A stretch of 64,000 nt of DNA from Macrolepiota albuminosa (GCA_027475525.1 JAMWFC010000066.1:372001-436000), one strand, 5' to 3'. Shown: positions 10,801-22,192, counted from the stretch's first letter. Notes: generated by a model from the letters alone, not told the origin. Translations and numbers: made by a program.

Positions 10801-11747
10801 TTGTTAGGCTGCATGGGCTGCCTAGCACCATTGTGAGCGACCATGACTCAAAGTTCACGTCTCAATGGTGGAGAGAACTCCACAAACTGCTAGGAGTGCG
10901 ACTCCCCATGTCGACGTCCTTCCATCCTCAAATGGATGGGCAGACAGAGTGGGCTAACTGCAGTATAGGTCAGATTTTGAGGGCAGTTGTTCGCCCGGAC
11001 CAACGGGACTGGGTGGACTGGTGTCCACTCACTGAGTTCGCGATTAATGCGAGTATCTCGGATACCACAGGGTATGCGCCCTTTGAACTCAACGGAGGGT
11101 ACTTGCCCTCCATGCTGCACGAAGTTCGTGCTGATACAGTGGCTCACCGCGGAGTTGTCGAGTTCGCCAGGCAGGCCCTGGAGAACATCGCAGCGGCGCA
11201 TGACGCCATTATAGAGGCACAAGTCTTCCAGGCGAAAAACGCCAATCACCGTAGGCAAGCAGACCTGCCAATAGCTGTAGGAGCATTGGTATACCTATCA
11301 ACGCGTAATCTGAGGCTCCCAAAGGGACGGGCGAGTAAACTCTGCCCGAAATGGGTAGGCCCATACCGCGTCCTAGACGCAGAGCCAAGTACCTCCAACT
11401 ACGTGCTGGAGTTGCCTCTGGCATTACAGGAACGACACATCGTTCCTAAGTTTCATGTGTCGCTGTTGCGACCGTACAGCGCATCTCACGATGCGCTGTT
11501 CCCTAACAGGGCAACCCCGGGCCCCTATGATTTTGGGGCTCGAGACGATGACGAATGGTTTGTTGAGTGCATAATTGGGCACTGGTGGACTGAGCGTAAC
11601 ATGCTCGAGTTTGAAGTACGATGGTCCCTGGGGGACACAACATGGGAGCCACACTCCCATTGCTCCAAGTTAGCGGCACTTGACCGTTATTTGGAGTTGA
11701 AGGGCGTTAAGCGCCCACATCAATTAAGTAAGCGTGCCGGCGCTTAA
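7845..11747 (+). pseudogene. Gypsy-1 pol: RT, RNase H, integrase, chromodomain
   Basis: Same frame as gag-pro. An RT-N-terminal linker (7845-8560) is followed by RT with YLDD near 9120, RNase H (about 9540-9830), the integrase zinc finger (VGHFG, CASCAACQ near 10460-10580), the DDE core (GMDFVG, VSDHDSKF, and a Glu in the QTEWAN region) and a C-terminal chromodomain (FEVRWSLGDTTWEP, about 11610-11650). Stops at 8115, 9528 and 9828 are TGA. Gypsy-2 has Trp and Arg at the last two places, so they arose by G-to-A or C-to-T. The chromodomain would steer insertion to marked chromatin. No 77-bp duplication lies in this part. Confidence 0.93.
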
Positions 11748-12391
11748 TTTGATCGGCAGTGCCGATCGCGGCTTGGCTGAGTTGGTCAGCAGCTGTGGCT
11801 GAAACACGTCTTAAAAGGCAAAATTTCTTTTTCGCTTTTTTCCCCAACCATGGACAACATGCCCGTGGACTTGAGTGAACAGCAGCAGCAGCAGTTTGAG
11901 AGTACGCCGTCGGTCTTACCGTCGGCTGAAGGGGGGGGGGCAGATGGCTTCCCCGCTGACCCAAAATGCATCCCAGTGGAGACAATCGCAACCAGCTGTG
12001 GGCTTCCCACAGCAGCAGCAACTACCAGCGGTGGGCTACCTGCTGCAGCAGCCGGTGATCAGTGGCGATCCATCACTTCAAACCATGCAGGGCAACTTCA
12101 TGCCCCAGAACGCACCTGTGGGCAGCTATCAGCCCCAACAACCAGTACCGGGCACTTATGCGCCACATCACACCAAGGGCCAATCCCAGCAACAGGCCTA
12201 CGGGGGGCTAGTCAGCCCCCAAGCAGCGTCGGCATGGAGGCAGCTTGCCCCCGTACCGGCAACAGGGCAACTGGGGACACATCCTTTTCCCCAGTTTATG
12301 GCCCCGGCGCACTACCCTGGGATGGGTGGTGTGCCCGTAATGATGCCGTACCCCCCGGCTTGGATGGGGGCTTGGGGCGCAATGCCCCAGT

Positions 12392-12545
12392 ACAGCGACT
12401 CGCATGAGTCGCAAGCCAAGGGAGGCCGGTCGATTTCCCTGTTGACCACAGCACCAATTGACAATCTAACAGCGACTCGCATGAGTCGCAAGCCAAGGGA
12501 GGCCGGTCGATTTCCCTGTTGACCACAGCACCAATTGACAATCTA
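12392..12545. repeat. Exact 77-bp tandem duplication (likely assembly overlap)
   Basis: 12392-12468 is repeated at 12469-12545 in Gypsy-1 ORF3. Confidence 0.95.
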
Positions 12546-12564
12546 GAGAGACGCAAAGCATCCC

Positions 12565-12774
12565 TCGTGCAGGCCACCGTGGCCATTGAGAGTACAGAAA
12601 CTCTCAATACAGAACGGAGCATCAGTTCATCAGCTGATGCGCCGACAGAGAGCTTGGCCAAGCTCTCCTTCGTGCAGGCCACCGTGGCCATTGAGAGTAC
12701 AGAAACTCTCAATACAGAACGGAGCATCAGTTCATCGGCTGATGCGCCGACGGAGAGCTTGGCCAAGCTCTCCT
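12565..12774 (+). repeat. Imperfect 105-bp tandem repeat in Gypsy-1 ORF3
   Basis: Two units of 105 bp (35 codons, frame kept) coding for a Ser/Thr/Glu-rich segment. They differ at two or more A/G sites, so unlike the 77-bp copies this is a real repeat. Confidence 0.8.
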
Positions 12775-12910
12775 TGCTACAGCGGCTGGAAATGCCGCAC
12801 CAATCTGAGCCCAGCTCGGAAGAAGAGTCGCGTGCTTGGCCAAGCTCTCCTTGCTACAGCGGCTGGAAATGCCGCACCAATCTGAGCCCAGCTCGGAAGA
12901 AGAGTCGTGT
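12757..12910. repeat. Exact 77-bp tandem duplication (likely assembly overlap)
   Basis: 12757-12833 is repeated at 12834-12910 in Gypsy-1 ORF3. Confidence 0.95.
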
Positions 12911-13093
12911 CCTTGACGTGACAAAGGAAAAGCATGGGCTGTCGAGCCCACTCACAGCCAGGACTTAGTCCTGGCTACCCTTCTCCAACGTCTGGGAGAT
13001 AATGGGTATGATGTCCAGCAAAAGGGCACGTCGGCAAGGAGTGGAGGACGCACCCTCCCGCTCGATTAAGTTGAGCGTTGCTGCCCCCAGCCG

Positions 13094-13247
13094 GGAGGCT
13101 GGCCTAGGATGGGACATCCTTCCCTATGAAGATGTCCCTGCTCCAGCCGCCCCCCGGCTTATCCAGCGCCGGAGGCTGGCCTAGGATGGGACATCCTTCC
13201 CTATGAAGATGTCCCTGCTCCAGCCGCCCCCCGGCTTATCCAGCGCC
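13094..13247. repeat. Exact 77-bp tandem duplication (likely assembly overlap)
   Basis: 13094-13170 is repeated at 13171-13247 in Gypsy-1 ORF3. Collapsing it joins the frames on either side. Confidence 0.95.
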
Positions 13248-13368
13248 TCGCAAGCGGCGCGTCTGAGGTCGCGTCTTCGCGACCAGTATCCGTGGTTTCC
13301 ACCACATACTCTGGGGAGCAGAGTTCCAGGGGCGTGAGCACACGCCCCACCGAGGCTAAGGCCTCACT

Positions 13369-13522
13369 ACCCCGAAAGGATCGTCGGGGTAAGCAACCGG
13401 AAGGGCGCGCCTACGTCAACGTGCACTTCCCCGAGGATGCCCTGAACCCCGAAAGGATCGTCGGGGTAAGCAACCGGAAGGGCGCGCCTACGTCAACGTG
13501 CACTTCCCCGAGGATGCCCTGA
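13369..13522. repeat. Exact 77-bp tandem duplication (likely assembly overlap)
   Basis: 13369-13445 is repeated at 13446-13522 in Gypsy-1 ORF3. Collapsing it joins the frames on either side. Confidence 0.95.
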
Positions 13523-14807
13523 AAGGGGCCCCAGGGGCTAACATCCCCTTTTTACCCGCTATACTAGTAGAGGGCCTACCAGCCCGACTCCCGCAGTGTA
13601 TGTGGGCAATGGACCCACGGTCTGAGAAGGCAGAGCCAGAGAGGCTGCCATCCCCGCCCTCCGACGACGATTGGTATGAGGAGCCTGAAGATGCTCGTAT
13701 GGAATCCCCTGTGCCGCACAAGACGGTGGCACAACGTATGGCGCGCGAACAGCGCAACAGCAATCGACGGGCCAAGATGGAACGTCGGGCACAGAATAGC
13801 GCCAAGTGAGGAGCTGCCCTCCTCGAGGACCAAACCGGGCGCATTCCTGATGCACTCGGTGTTGTGATCTATTGAGATCACACTATTGAGCGCCAAAACT
13901 CATTCTTTGGCGCGGGGTTAGCTCCCCAATTCTATTGGTCGCCAATGACCAATACCATCTTCGTCGGGCAAGAAGCCCACGCAGCCAGGTCCTTCAAGGA
14001 CGATAAACAGGGCAACGCCGCGGCGACGCCCCACAACAGTAAGGTGTACCAAGTGGCACCTCACGGGTTTCCCCGCAGTCCTCGAGAAGCCCGAAGACTT
14101 CATGCACTGGTTAACAACCAGTTTACGCCGCTTCGTCAGCATCAGTTGGGCTACCTCTTGCTCAATGAATTCAAGTGGGTGGCGCTCAACTGCCACCCTA
14201 CGGCCCGAGACAGAGCTATGTCTCATCTACTCGACGAGGTCAAGTATAGAACCATCACGGTACCCTTCGCGAGTCCAGAGGAGCGGGAGAACGTCCCATG
14301 AATGATTGTGCCGTCGTGGCTCTATTGCCGCAAAGAGGGAGGGAAAATTGCCTTCGTTGGCCTTACCCCTCCTGATCCAAAGCAACCATTTGCTTTGGAC
14401 TACCTGGGCTCATACGCCCTCCTCTATGGACGTCCTGGGACGTCCAATGTGTGGACCGGTCTGGCCATGGACCGAGCCATGCGCATTCATTGGCGCAGCC
14501 TTTTTGGGTTTGCGCTTGTACGCGCCCTCAGCGCCAGCCGCCCTTCCAAGGCCACGGTACACAAGTACCTGGCCTATGTCTTCGCCAGGCCAGGCCTCTA
14601 CAAAGAGGCCGTGGCTGAGTACGAGGCGGCCACGGGGCAAGTCTTTGAGCCCCTCCCTGCTGACGACCCTACCTTCGAGGTTCGGGCTGTGGACATCCCG
14701 GAAGCGTCAGCTTCCGTGTTCACCACTTCGGATGTGTTACGCATCCTTCTTCACAATCAAATTCCGGTCAGCTGGGCTGACCACGCGTATACTTATGGGG
14801 TCACCTA

Positions 14808-14961
14808 TTTGGCCCATCTATTCTTCAGCAACAGCCGGCTCTACAACGAGGCGGCTGCTATCGACGACGAGAGGCTACAACGCCTTTGGCCCATCTATTC
14901 TTCAGCAACAGCCGGCTCTACAACGAGGCGGCTGCTATCGACGACGAGAGGCTACAACGCC
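14808..14961. repeat. Exact 77-bp tandem duplication (likely assembly overlap)
   Basis: 14808-14884 is repeated at 14885-14961. Collapsing it joins the two halves of the most conserved part of ORF3. Confidence 0.95.
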
Positions 14962-15432
14962 TCGACCATTACAGTACACCCCAGTCCATCCCTCAGTGGG
15001 ATGGGTGGCGTGAGGCCACCATTGGCGATCGCCAACGCCTGATGCTCCAGCAGCAGGACAGTTGTTGTGCATACGACGACGCGCTCGCCAAGGAGATGTA
15101 CCTCTTCATCGGGCAAGACATTCATGCCCGCGAAATCTGGACGCGCCAGTACCCGTCCGACACCGGGGATCTGCCTGATCCCCAACCACCTGTCCCGGGG
15201 TCGACCATCGACCCCAATCTCACACTGTCCCCCCTCCGGGACTATGACGATTCCCTGCCAGTAGCAGGGCCTTCAGGCACTTCTTACATGCCCGCACCTG
15301 AGAATGAACTCCTCGACTACAACATGGACGACGCGACTGCCGATCCATTCCGGGAGCCTGGGGACTCTCCCATTGCCCCCGTCCCTGACTTACCAACGGC
15401 ATGACCGTTGTATTATCTCAAGACCATAGCTC

Positions 15433-15586
15433 GGTCTGATTGGGAGGTGTGTAGCGTAGTCCGCTATGTGGCGTTGGCCACATAGCTTTACTTACTGTAG
15501 TAGATATTAGGTCTGATTGGGAGGTGTGTAGCGTAGTCCGCTATGTGGCGTTGGCCACATAGCTTTACTTACTGTAGTAGATATTA
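15433..15586. repeat. Exact 77-bp tandem duplication (likely assembly overlap)
   Basis: 15433-15509 is repeated at 15510-15586, doubling the purine tract and the start of the 3' LTR of Gypsy-1. Confidence 0.95.
15515..15526 (+). promoter_or_regulatory. Polypurine tract of Gypsy-1
   Basis: GATTGGGAGGTG abuts the 3' LTR and is the likely plus-strand primer. Gypsy-2 and Gypsy-3 have similar G-rich tracts at the same place. Confidence 0.6.
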
Positions 15587-15762
15587 TATTATATTTATTA
15601 TAATAAATATAATATATTAATTACTTTACTATATATACGTACATATGTGCTGCTTATTAAGCAGCTTACTTTTGTGTATACTACATTGCCAATAGACCGG
15701 TCTGGTCTGATTCAGTGTTGTGTGTGCACACTAAGCTCTCTAACCTTCGTAACTTCATTACA
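15527..15762 (+). repeat. Gypsy-1 3' LTR
   Basis: 236 bp, matching 4175-4410 except at two CpG/TpG or CpA sites. A partial extra copy just before it belongs to the 77-bp duplication at 15433. Confidence 0.95.
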
Positions 15763-15767
15763 CTTGG

Positions 15768-18068
15768 AGTGACAAGCTGCCCTGTCAGCAAAAAAACTCT
15801 TCGTCCTAAAGTGGAGAGCCTTCTTTCAGAGGCTCGGCAAAGTCCCATCTCGAAGTCCTGGGTTCGAAGATTTCTTGCCTGTCACCTGGAGATAAAGTTA
15901 GGACGAGATAGTGGTCTTGATCCAAAGCGGGCATGAGCATTCAACTATACAACAGTTCATAACCATTTTGAGCAGCTGATAAAACATATGAAGGAACACA
16001 GCATACCTTGGGAAAATGTATATAATATGGATGAGAAGGGAATACAAATGGGAGGAAGCTGAAAAGGAAAAGCAGAAAAATTTCTCTTTGATATCCTGGA
16101 CAAGTCACAATACCGCCTGAAGAGCGATAGTCTTCAGCTAGTTACAATCATTGAAGTGGTCTGTGCAGATGGAACTTACACAATCAAACCATGTTTTGTG
16201 TTCCCAGGAAATTGCACTGCATATGGAGAATGGTTTGCAGAACCTGGTGTGCTGTGAGTCAAAGTCATTGAAATCTTTTGGCTTGTTAGCTCACGGATGG
16301 TCTTAGAATTGCAACGTCTGAAAATGGATAGACTGATGACTATATCGGTCAACAGTGGTTTGAGAAACAGTTTATTCCTGGGGCAAAGGCAAGAAACACA
16401 TCAGGGAAGCCCATTCTCTTAATATACGATGGACATGGATCACATACCACATTTGAAATAATCCAATTGGCCTGCACAAATGGCATTCATCTCTTCTGCC
16501 TTCCTCCTCACACAACCCATTGCCTTCAGCCACTGGATGTTGGTGTCTTCTCACCTCTTGCCACAGCTTGGTCGGAACGTTGTGCAATGATACTGGAGGA
16601 AACTGACGAGGGGATGGAGCTTCGATATGTTGTTGAAGAGTACATGAAAGCATGCGAGAAGTCCTTCAAAAAAGAAACAATTATCCAGGCATGGCGAAAG
16701 GCAGGCATAAATCCTGAATAGACTGATTCTTTTCAAGAGTCAGATACTCCCAACATTTTTACAGAAAAAGATTTCACACCTAGTTACTCATCTTCAATAA
16801 GGACCTATGGCATCCATCAATCTACCAGACTACCTCGAGCACCAGATGCTTCTTCAGATGATTATGTTCCAGTGGATGCTCCATTAGACAACAAAGCTCA
16901 GGATGATGGTGAAAGTGAGGAGAATGGCGATGAAAGCGAGGACTTGAGTAATGAGGAAGAGTGGGAATATTCAAGCACAGATACCAAATCGGAGCATGCC
17001 AAAATAACCATCACATGCCCTGCTACAGAAACACATGCTTCCTCTCAAGTTACATCAACAATGGGCCCTCACAAAAATATACATCCAAAGGCCTCGACAA
17101 TAGGCCATTCTGATTCATGGATTTCGCCCCACTCACCATCAACCCCAACACCGTCTGGTCCTCACTACCATACATGGTCTATGACTTTGATTGCTACCTC
17201 CTCTACCTCAGATTTCTCATCAACTCCTTGCTCCAACATGAAGTCCAAGCCAGCTGCTGAACAATGCTGTGAGCTTGAGAACGAGATTGCAGCTCTTCGT
17301 TGGCAGCTTGAACTTACAGCTGCACAACATGATTCTGCAGAGGTCCATGTGGTCTTTGCCATGTGCAAAAATGCCATTCTCCGTCAGCAGGCAAATTGTC
17401 GTGTTGAGAAGCAAGCAAAACAGGACCACAAAATTCACACTTCAGCTTGCGTCATGACTTCGGATGAAGGACTTCAAGAGGCAGAGATGGAGCGGGCTAA
17501 GCGTGAGGAGAAAGAGAGGACGAAGGCACAAAAGAAGGCAAAAAAAGATGCCATGGAGAAGGAAAACTTGGTTTGCCGGACAACAATGGGTTCACAGATG
17601 ATCTTCATGGGGTCCCTGGATGCAAAGAATAAGACGGAGCTTCAAGATCTCGCATCAGTTCTTGGCCTCTCCCTTGAAGGAAAGAAGATTGACCTACAGC
17701 AACGTATTGAGGATGAATTTGACAGACACCCTGAGATGAAGGATGAACCACAGTATTCCGGATTGTTTAAACGATTACAGAAACGGCCCGCTCCGTTGAA
17801 TGAGGACACTGTCGAGGCATCAAACAACGCATTAAATACACAGCCACCATTACAGCGCCGCCGCCTCAATACCGATAACACACCTGTTTCACTGTACTTG
17901 ATGGGGGCAGCCCTTACTCCAGCCCCTCCTGCTCCTGTACATTTCTCGACCCCAGGCATTCCCACAAGTTATTCTACTGGTTCGTCCACGGTACAGCACC
18001 CAGCCTACTATTCCATTAATTCCTTACATGCTCGTAACAGTACTTACTATAGTAGATTTTGTCAATAG
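15768..18068 (+). pseudogene. Pogo-type transposase, catalytic part with C-terminal SAP motif
   Basis: Continues the frame from 4174. An intron of 53 bp (16254-16306, GTGAGT...TTAG, with a CTCAC branch-like site) restores the frame to IATSENG. Catalytic landmarks of the DDE_1 fold are NMDEKGIQMG (first Asp, near 16028), YDGHGSH (second Asp, near 16427) and THCLQPLDVGVF (third Asp, near 16520). Stops lie at 15934, 16060, 16329 and 16719, each one transition away from Arg, Gln or Trp codons. Past 16870 comes an acidic linker, a coiled coil (about 17260-17560) and a SAP-like motif (KTELQDLASVLGLSLEGKK, about 17630-17700) that may bind AT-rich DNA. With the N-terminal part it would total about 833 codons. 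Confidence 0.82.
16254..16306 (+). other. Intron in pogo transposase
   Basis: GTGAGT to TTAG, 53 bp. Removing it joins GVL to IATSENG in frame, as expected for this family. Confidence 0.8.
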
Positions 18069-18150
18069 AAGCATTGATTCATTGACAGATAAGGTGTACA
18101 CATGGTTACTAATGCCTGGCTTGTGCGCGATGCACCATCTAGCGTCCAAG

Positions 18151-18304
18151 GCAAGTCGAGCGGAGCTAGAATTGGGACTGTGACCCGGTGTGACGGATTT
18201 TGCACTTCCCGGTGCTTTTGGTACCTCGCAAGTCGAGCGGAGCTAGAATTGGGACTGTGACCCGGTGTGACGGATTTTGCACTTCCCGGTGCTTTTGGTA
18301 CCTC
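18151..18304. repeat. Exact 77-bp tandem duplication (likely assembly overlap)
   Basis: 18151-18227 is repeated at 18228-18304, near the right end of the pogo element and the LINE piece. Confidence 0.95.
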
Positions 18305-18448
18305 ACACTCGGTCATCGACCGACACAACTTATGCAATAGAAAACTCCAGACAAAAATTACTAGTCCGTAGCCAAGATGCATATTGAGATGACCTGAAAA
18401 GACTCTGAACCGTGTGCCGTGACCCAAGCCTAATCCGGCTGGCTCCCG

Positions 18449-18754
18449 TCACACTGGGCTAGTTTCCCCTCGTCCTGTTGTTCTTGTCTTCCACGATTGT
18501 AGGAAGGGGGACATTTTTATTCTATCGTCCACTTTCTCCTCGTTCTTCGGGACGTTGCCTGCCATTAGAGCGTCCACCACTTTGGCCCACATCGGGCGAT
18601 CCGGACCAAATTTTAGGTACGACTTCAACCATATAATGTTTATCGCTTTGTTCCGCGTTCTGATATCCACCAAGGCTCTACCCCCTCTGTTGAGGGGTTC
18701 GAACAATGTCTTCTCGTTGACTAGTGAGCTCTTTTTAGCCCACATGAATTTCAC
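18449..18754 (-). pseudogene. Fragment of a Tad-like LINE reverse transcriptase ORF
   Basis: The minus-strand frame encodes KFMWAKKSSLV, then GGRALVDIRTRNKAI and WLKSYLKFGPDRPMW. I recognise this as a stretch downstream of the RT domain in basidiomycete non-LTR ORF2 proteins, where similar GGRGLLDI...RNxAI...WLKSYL blocks occur. It is recognised from family memory, not an alignment. Only about 100 residues are present, with no RT active site, endonuclease or poly-A tail visible. The upstream side fades out near 18780. Confidence 0.5.
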
Positions 18755-21700
18755 CGCCCTGCTCTCTACCTATAAGATCTCCAAGTCTCCTGCAGGGTCG
18801 TCTTGCCTATTTTTACAATCGCTCAGAACTATCATGTTGTGCTCTTCTGATTCTCATAAACATTACATCACATTCGTGCCTATCTATTCCAAGAAGCATC
18901 TTAAAATGACGATTATTCGTGTACATGAAACTTGGAAAAAGCTGATACAAGAAGCTGAGCGATATACTCCCATGTATTTTGACGAAGCCTTGGCATGAGC
19001 ATCGCAGTCATGAAACGTTATTGGCTTGAGCGTACAGGCTAACTGAGTTTGTCCTGAGGATAACGACAGTAATGCATATTTACAACATGTCCTACAAGAA
19101 CAAAAGTTATTATGTCAACACTTCCTTTGCACAAGATGAGTCATATTCTGATAACAAAGTCGAGGTTTAAACTTGAGCAACGAAAGGCGATGGCGGGTTT
19201 GTCGCTGACTCACTGTAATTGAGAAGTCCTGAGCCAGACACCGCGTACATATCAATTAATGTGGATATGTCGACCCAGTTGCATAGAGAAACGAGGGCGT
19301 AACCCGTGAAAAGTCACATAAAGGAACCTATTCAAGGGTGTAATGTTGATACTTCAGTCAGCGAAGTTAACAGAACGATTAGGGATGCTTGTCACTTGCC
19401 CCGGTATGATAGCACGGCGTTTATGAGTGTCTAAGCCACCTGTAAGTCACCCCTCGCGGCGCATGAAAATCCTAAACACATCCATCGTACTCACGTGTGA
19501 TTCTAGGTCCCTGTATACTGAGCCATGGTTGTCGTGATTGACGAGGACATCAATTCATAAATCAAGCAACTCACTGAAATCCCATCCTTTTTGTCCTGCT
19601 CTTGAATTGTTACGGGTTCGGGGTTGGAATGGAGGAGTCCCGTGGGCAGCATTCACTTAAAACGTCATCAAGTTGCACGTGGGACTCGCGTGTTGCGCGA
19701 ATTCCTCTTTTTTGTCAACTGCTGAATCTGGCCATGTATGTACTCGTTTCCGTAGCCTTGTAAGTTTCAATACAAGTTAAGTTTATGTGCTGAAGCTATC
19801 CAGAAATGATCAAGCCCTGATGCTGCGTTACGCGTAGAAAACAAGAAAAAATCCAGAGATGTGCCACTTTCTGCTGTTTTCCATTACTTCCACTAGCACT
19901 TGCATAGCTGACAACAAAGGACAGGATGCGAGATAGAGTTCCAATCAGGTTGTTTTGATTGAATGGCACAACAAGTCAATAATCGACGATGTCATGATCA
20001 ATTCCTCATTATCCTCAGTGATATATTATTTCCTGTCAGTGTCTGTCACGTTTCAGATGTACAATAGTTTTGGGTTGTGGATAACTATATAAAAACATAA
20101 GAGCCCTTGGAGGAGGTACGTTATTCTGTCCTTCTCTCCTTCCCGTCAATTACCTGCAACTTCTCAACTAGGACCCAGGACCAGCTGCTTATCTTATTTC
20201 ATTGATCTGGTATTGTCAGTACCTCACTTTGATACATTGCCCAAGTCCTCATTCCTCTTGCCAATGGCAGATCCAATTTTACTCTCCAATATGCTTCCCA
20301 AGTGATAAAGTCACAGTTACCGACTTTAACGCCTATGTAACTTCCTTTTTGAATCAACTTTTGATCTTTGGTGATTCTTTTGAACATCAGTGGCGTGGAC
20401 GGTTCCAGCTCAGTTTTCTTAACTGTGGAAGAAATTCGTTGCGGGAGAGGTTGGGAAGGTGTCGCCGTGGGCTGCGTTTATATCGCCTCATGATATCATA
20501 TCATTTATCGCTTCCCTTGGTCCCAAGACGATTGGGTCTGACCAGGTTACAGCCTTCTTGCCTGCAGTTACCAAGTGTACCGGTGTTGCCTCGAAAAACT
20601 TGTGCCTTGCTGTAAGATTGACTCCGGCTCCCTGTCGCATATTGTATGGCATACCATTGCTTGAAGACAAGACCACTGCTGGATTCAGAAATCATTTGTG
20701 TTGTCAAATTTCGATCCGCTTATAAGTAGCAGAGTTGTCCGCAGCTAGTATAGCAGTGTCTTCCCCAGCTGTTGCGCCTACAGTTGTGCCATCGCTTATT
20801 ACACTTTCTGCTGAAGGACCTTCAGGGATAAAGTTCTCAGGGCACGGCAGCACCAGTTCCCCTCTTGATATGAATATTTACAATATCGAACGACTCAACG
20901 TGGCCTGACGGTGGTACCTTTATAAAACGAATCTGTAAGTAGTGCCTCCAAGGACAAAATTTGTCAAGCGCGCTGCTATTAGTTGTGAAAATGTTTTAAG
21001 TAAGCAATTATGCATTATGGTTTAATTTGCGGGTTTATAGTCCCATAACCTCACGTACTTCCTTGCAAGTTCAATATTGTCTTCGTTACTTGTCTGAGCT
21101 TCAGATGCAACTGATGAGATCGAGTGTTGGAAGTTGACCAGTGAGGAATGTACGGAAGCCTTTGGAGTACGAGGCTAAGAATTGTGTGCGGTGATGAGAT
21201 CAAGTACCACGTAGCATGGACATCCTGGAGATATAATTCGCCGCAGGCGGTCCTATCAATAGGTAGCACGAAGAAGGACAATACGAGATGCCCATTCCTG
21301 AACTTTGTTGGAGGTGCAATTAGTCTAGTCCAGTTTTTCAGTCAAGAAACCTGGTTTTCACGATGATAAGGAAACAATGAAACAAGGCCACAGACGTGTA
21401 CATTTGCAAGGATGTGACACGGCTACATATGATGAAATCATGTACAACTCGTCGACAAAAATCATTTGAAACAAGTGAGAAGTTGCGCACGAGGATTCAG
21501 GTCGGAACGCGAATCGAGGTTGGAATTGAAGTGTTACTTTGGGGAGACGTACAGTAAGTATCCTTTACTCAACCCTTGAATAGAAGGAGCCTAACGCTCC
21601 ACTTGCTTTGCTGGGCCGCAATGCTAAAGAGTCGCGAGCCTCAACTCAAGGTTCGCTAGACATGAGGTCCAAATCTAGACCGGGAAATATAAATGCGAGA

Positions 21701-22136
21701 CCAGAAATGGGCGGCGTCTTCGAAGCACCGATGCGACGGGCATCTGTCACCGAACGTTGTCTTGGAATTCTGAGCAGCATCTGGTTGCAGTTGACGTAAA
21801 GGAGGATCTGTCTGCCTCAAGCTCAAGCGATACAATGTGAAGGACGCAGAATTGGATGGTGTCGAAGACTAACTTAATGGATAACGTCTTCAAAGGAGGT
21901 CTGGGTACCACAACATCCGGGCACTGTCGTCAAATAAGTCCAAGCAAATGTGTAGTGCTACCATCAACAACCGGACATGGCTGAGGCTGTGTGACATTTG
22001 ACAAAAAAGCAGTGCGGCGGGCTTGTTCATGTTTGGTATGCATCCATCCATATATGGGCCGGCTGACCTGCTCATCCCTCATTTTAAACCCCATCTCATC
22101 TTCAACGCGCTTTCTACCTTTCAGCTTGTCGTTTCA
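18755..22136. other. Long intergenic stretch, no gene supported
   Basis: Short frames occur near 18555-18998, 20200-20730 and 21150-21370. None shows a recognisable domain or convincing intron pattern, and they overlap in conflicting frames. The stretch near 20245-20725 could be a decayed gene. Sequence is unique-looking, with no terminal repeats seen. It includes the GFAT upstream region. Confidence 0.35.
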
Positions 22137-22192
22137 GTGAGTATCATCTTCATCCTATCTATTAAGATCCCCACCCTGATCAACGCCCCTAG
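22137..22192 (+). other. Possible 5'-UTR intron of GFAT gene
   Basis: GTGAGT (22137) to CCCTAG (22192), 56 bp, with a CTGAT-type branch site, 16 bp upstream of the ATG. A pyrimidine-rich leader precedes it. Confidence 0.4.

Larger units (their letters stand above)
11850..15404 (+). pseudogene. Gypsy-1 ORF3: extra conserved ORF of unknown function
   Basis: Lies between the chromodomain stop and the 3' LTR. The ATG at 11850 opens a Gln-rich start. A G10 run at about 11931-11940 then shifts the frame into a Gln/Pro-rich part (11942-12390) and an imperfect 35-codon repeat (12565-12774). Five 77-bp duplications shift the frame artificially. Once they are collapsed, the part from 13002 to 15404 reads as one frame with TGA stops near 13807, 13873 and 14299. 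The C-terminal 450 residues align with Gypsy-2 ORF3 (GRIPDALGV, MHWRSLFGFAL-like, LLHNQIP, DHAYTYGV, QWDGWRE). I recognise no catalytic motif, signal peptide or membrane segment, so an envelope role is not supported. Confidence 0.7.
4175..15762 (+). mobile_element. Gypsy-1: chromodomain LTR retrotransposon with extra ORF3
   Basis: Bounded by the direct repeat CTTGG (4170-4174 and 15763-15767). It has two 236-bp LTRs that differ at two sites, both CpG transitions, so it is young. The order is LTR, gag, protease, RT, RNase H, integrase, chromodomain, ORF3, purine tract and LTR. The length is 11,588 bp as assembled, or 11,126 bp after removing six 77-bp duplications. It sits inside a pogo transposase gene. 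Gag to chromodomain lies in one frame, broken by stops at 6873, 7842, 8115, 9528 and 9828. Confidence 0.96.
3391..18310 (+). mobile_element. Pogo-type (DDE_1) DNA transposon split by Gypsy-1
   Basis: The outer element consists of 3391-4174 and 15768 to about 18310, with Gypsy-1 between them. The left limit is set by homology to a second copy at 33692 that begins at the same motif (TGTCACGAT, then TGCAAAG). The right limit is uncertain. A stretch at 18265-18310 resembles the left end in inverse orientation (ATTTTGCAC and a TGTGAG-like tip), so imperfect terminal repeats of about 38 bp are likely. The element carries one transposase gene with a 53-bp intron. Confidence 0.65.

Noticed and set aside
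12392..15586. Clustered 77-bp tandems in Gypsy-1 ORF3 as a biological minisatellite
   Set aside because: The same exact period occurs in unrelated elements with unrelated sequence, which points to assembly.
20200..20730. Possible small host gene upstream of GFAT
   Set aside because: Several overlapping short frames, but no consistent splice model or recognised motif.
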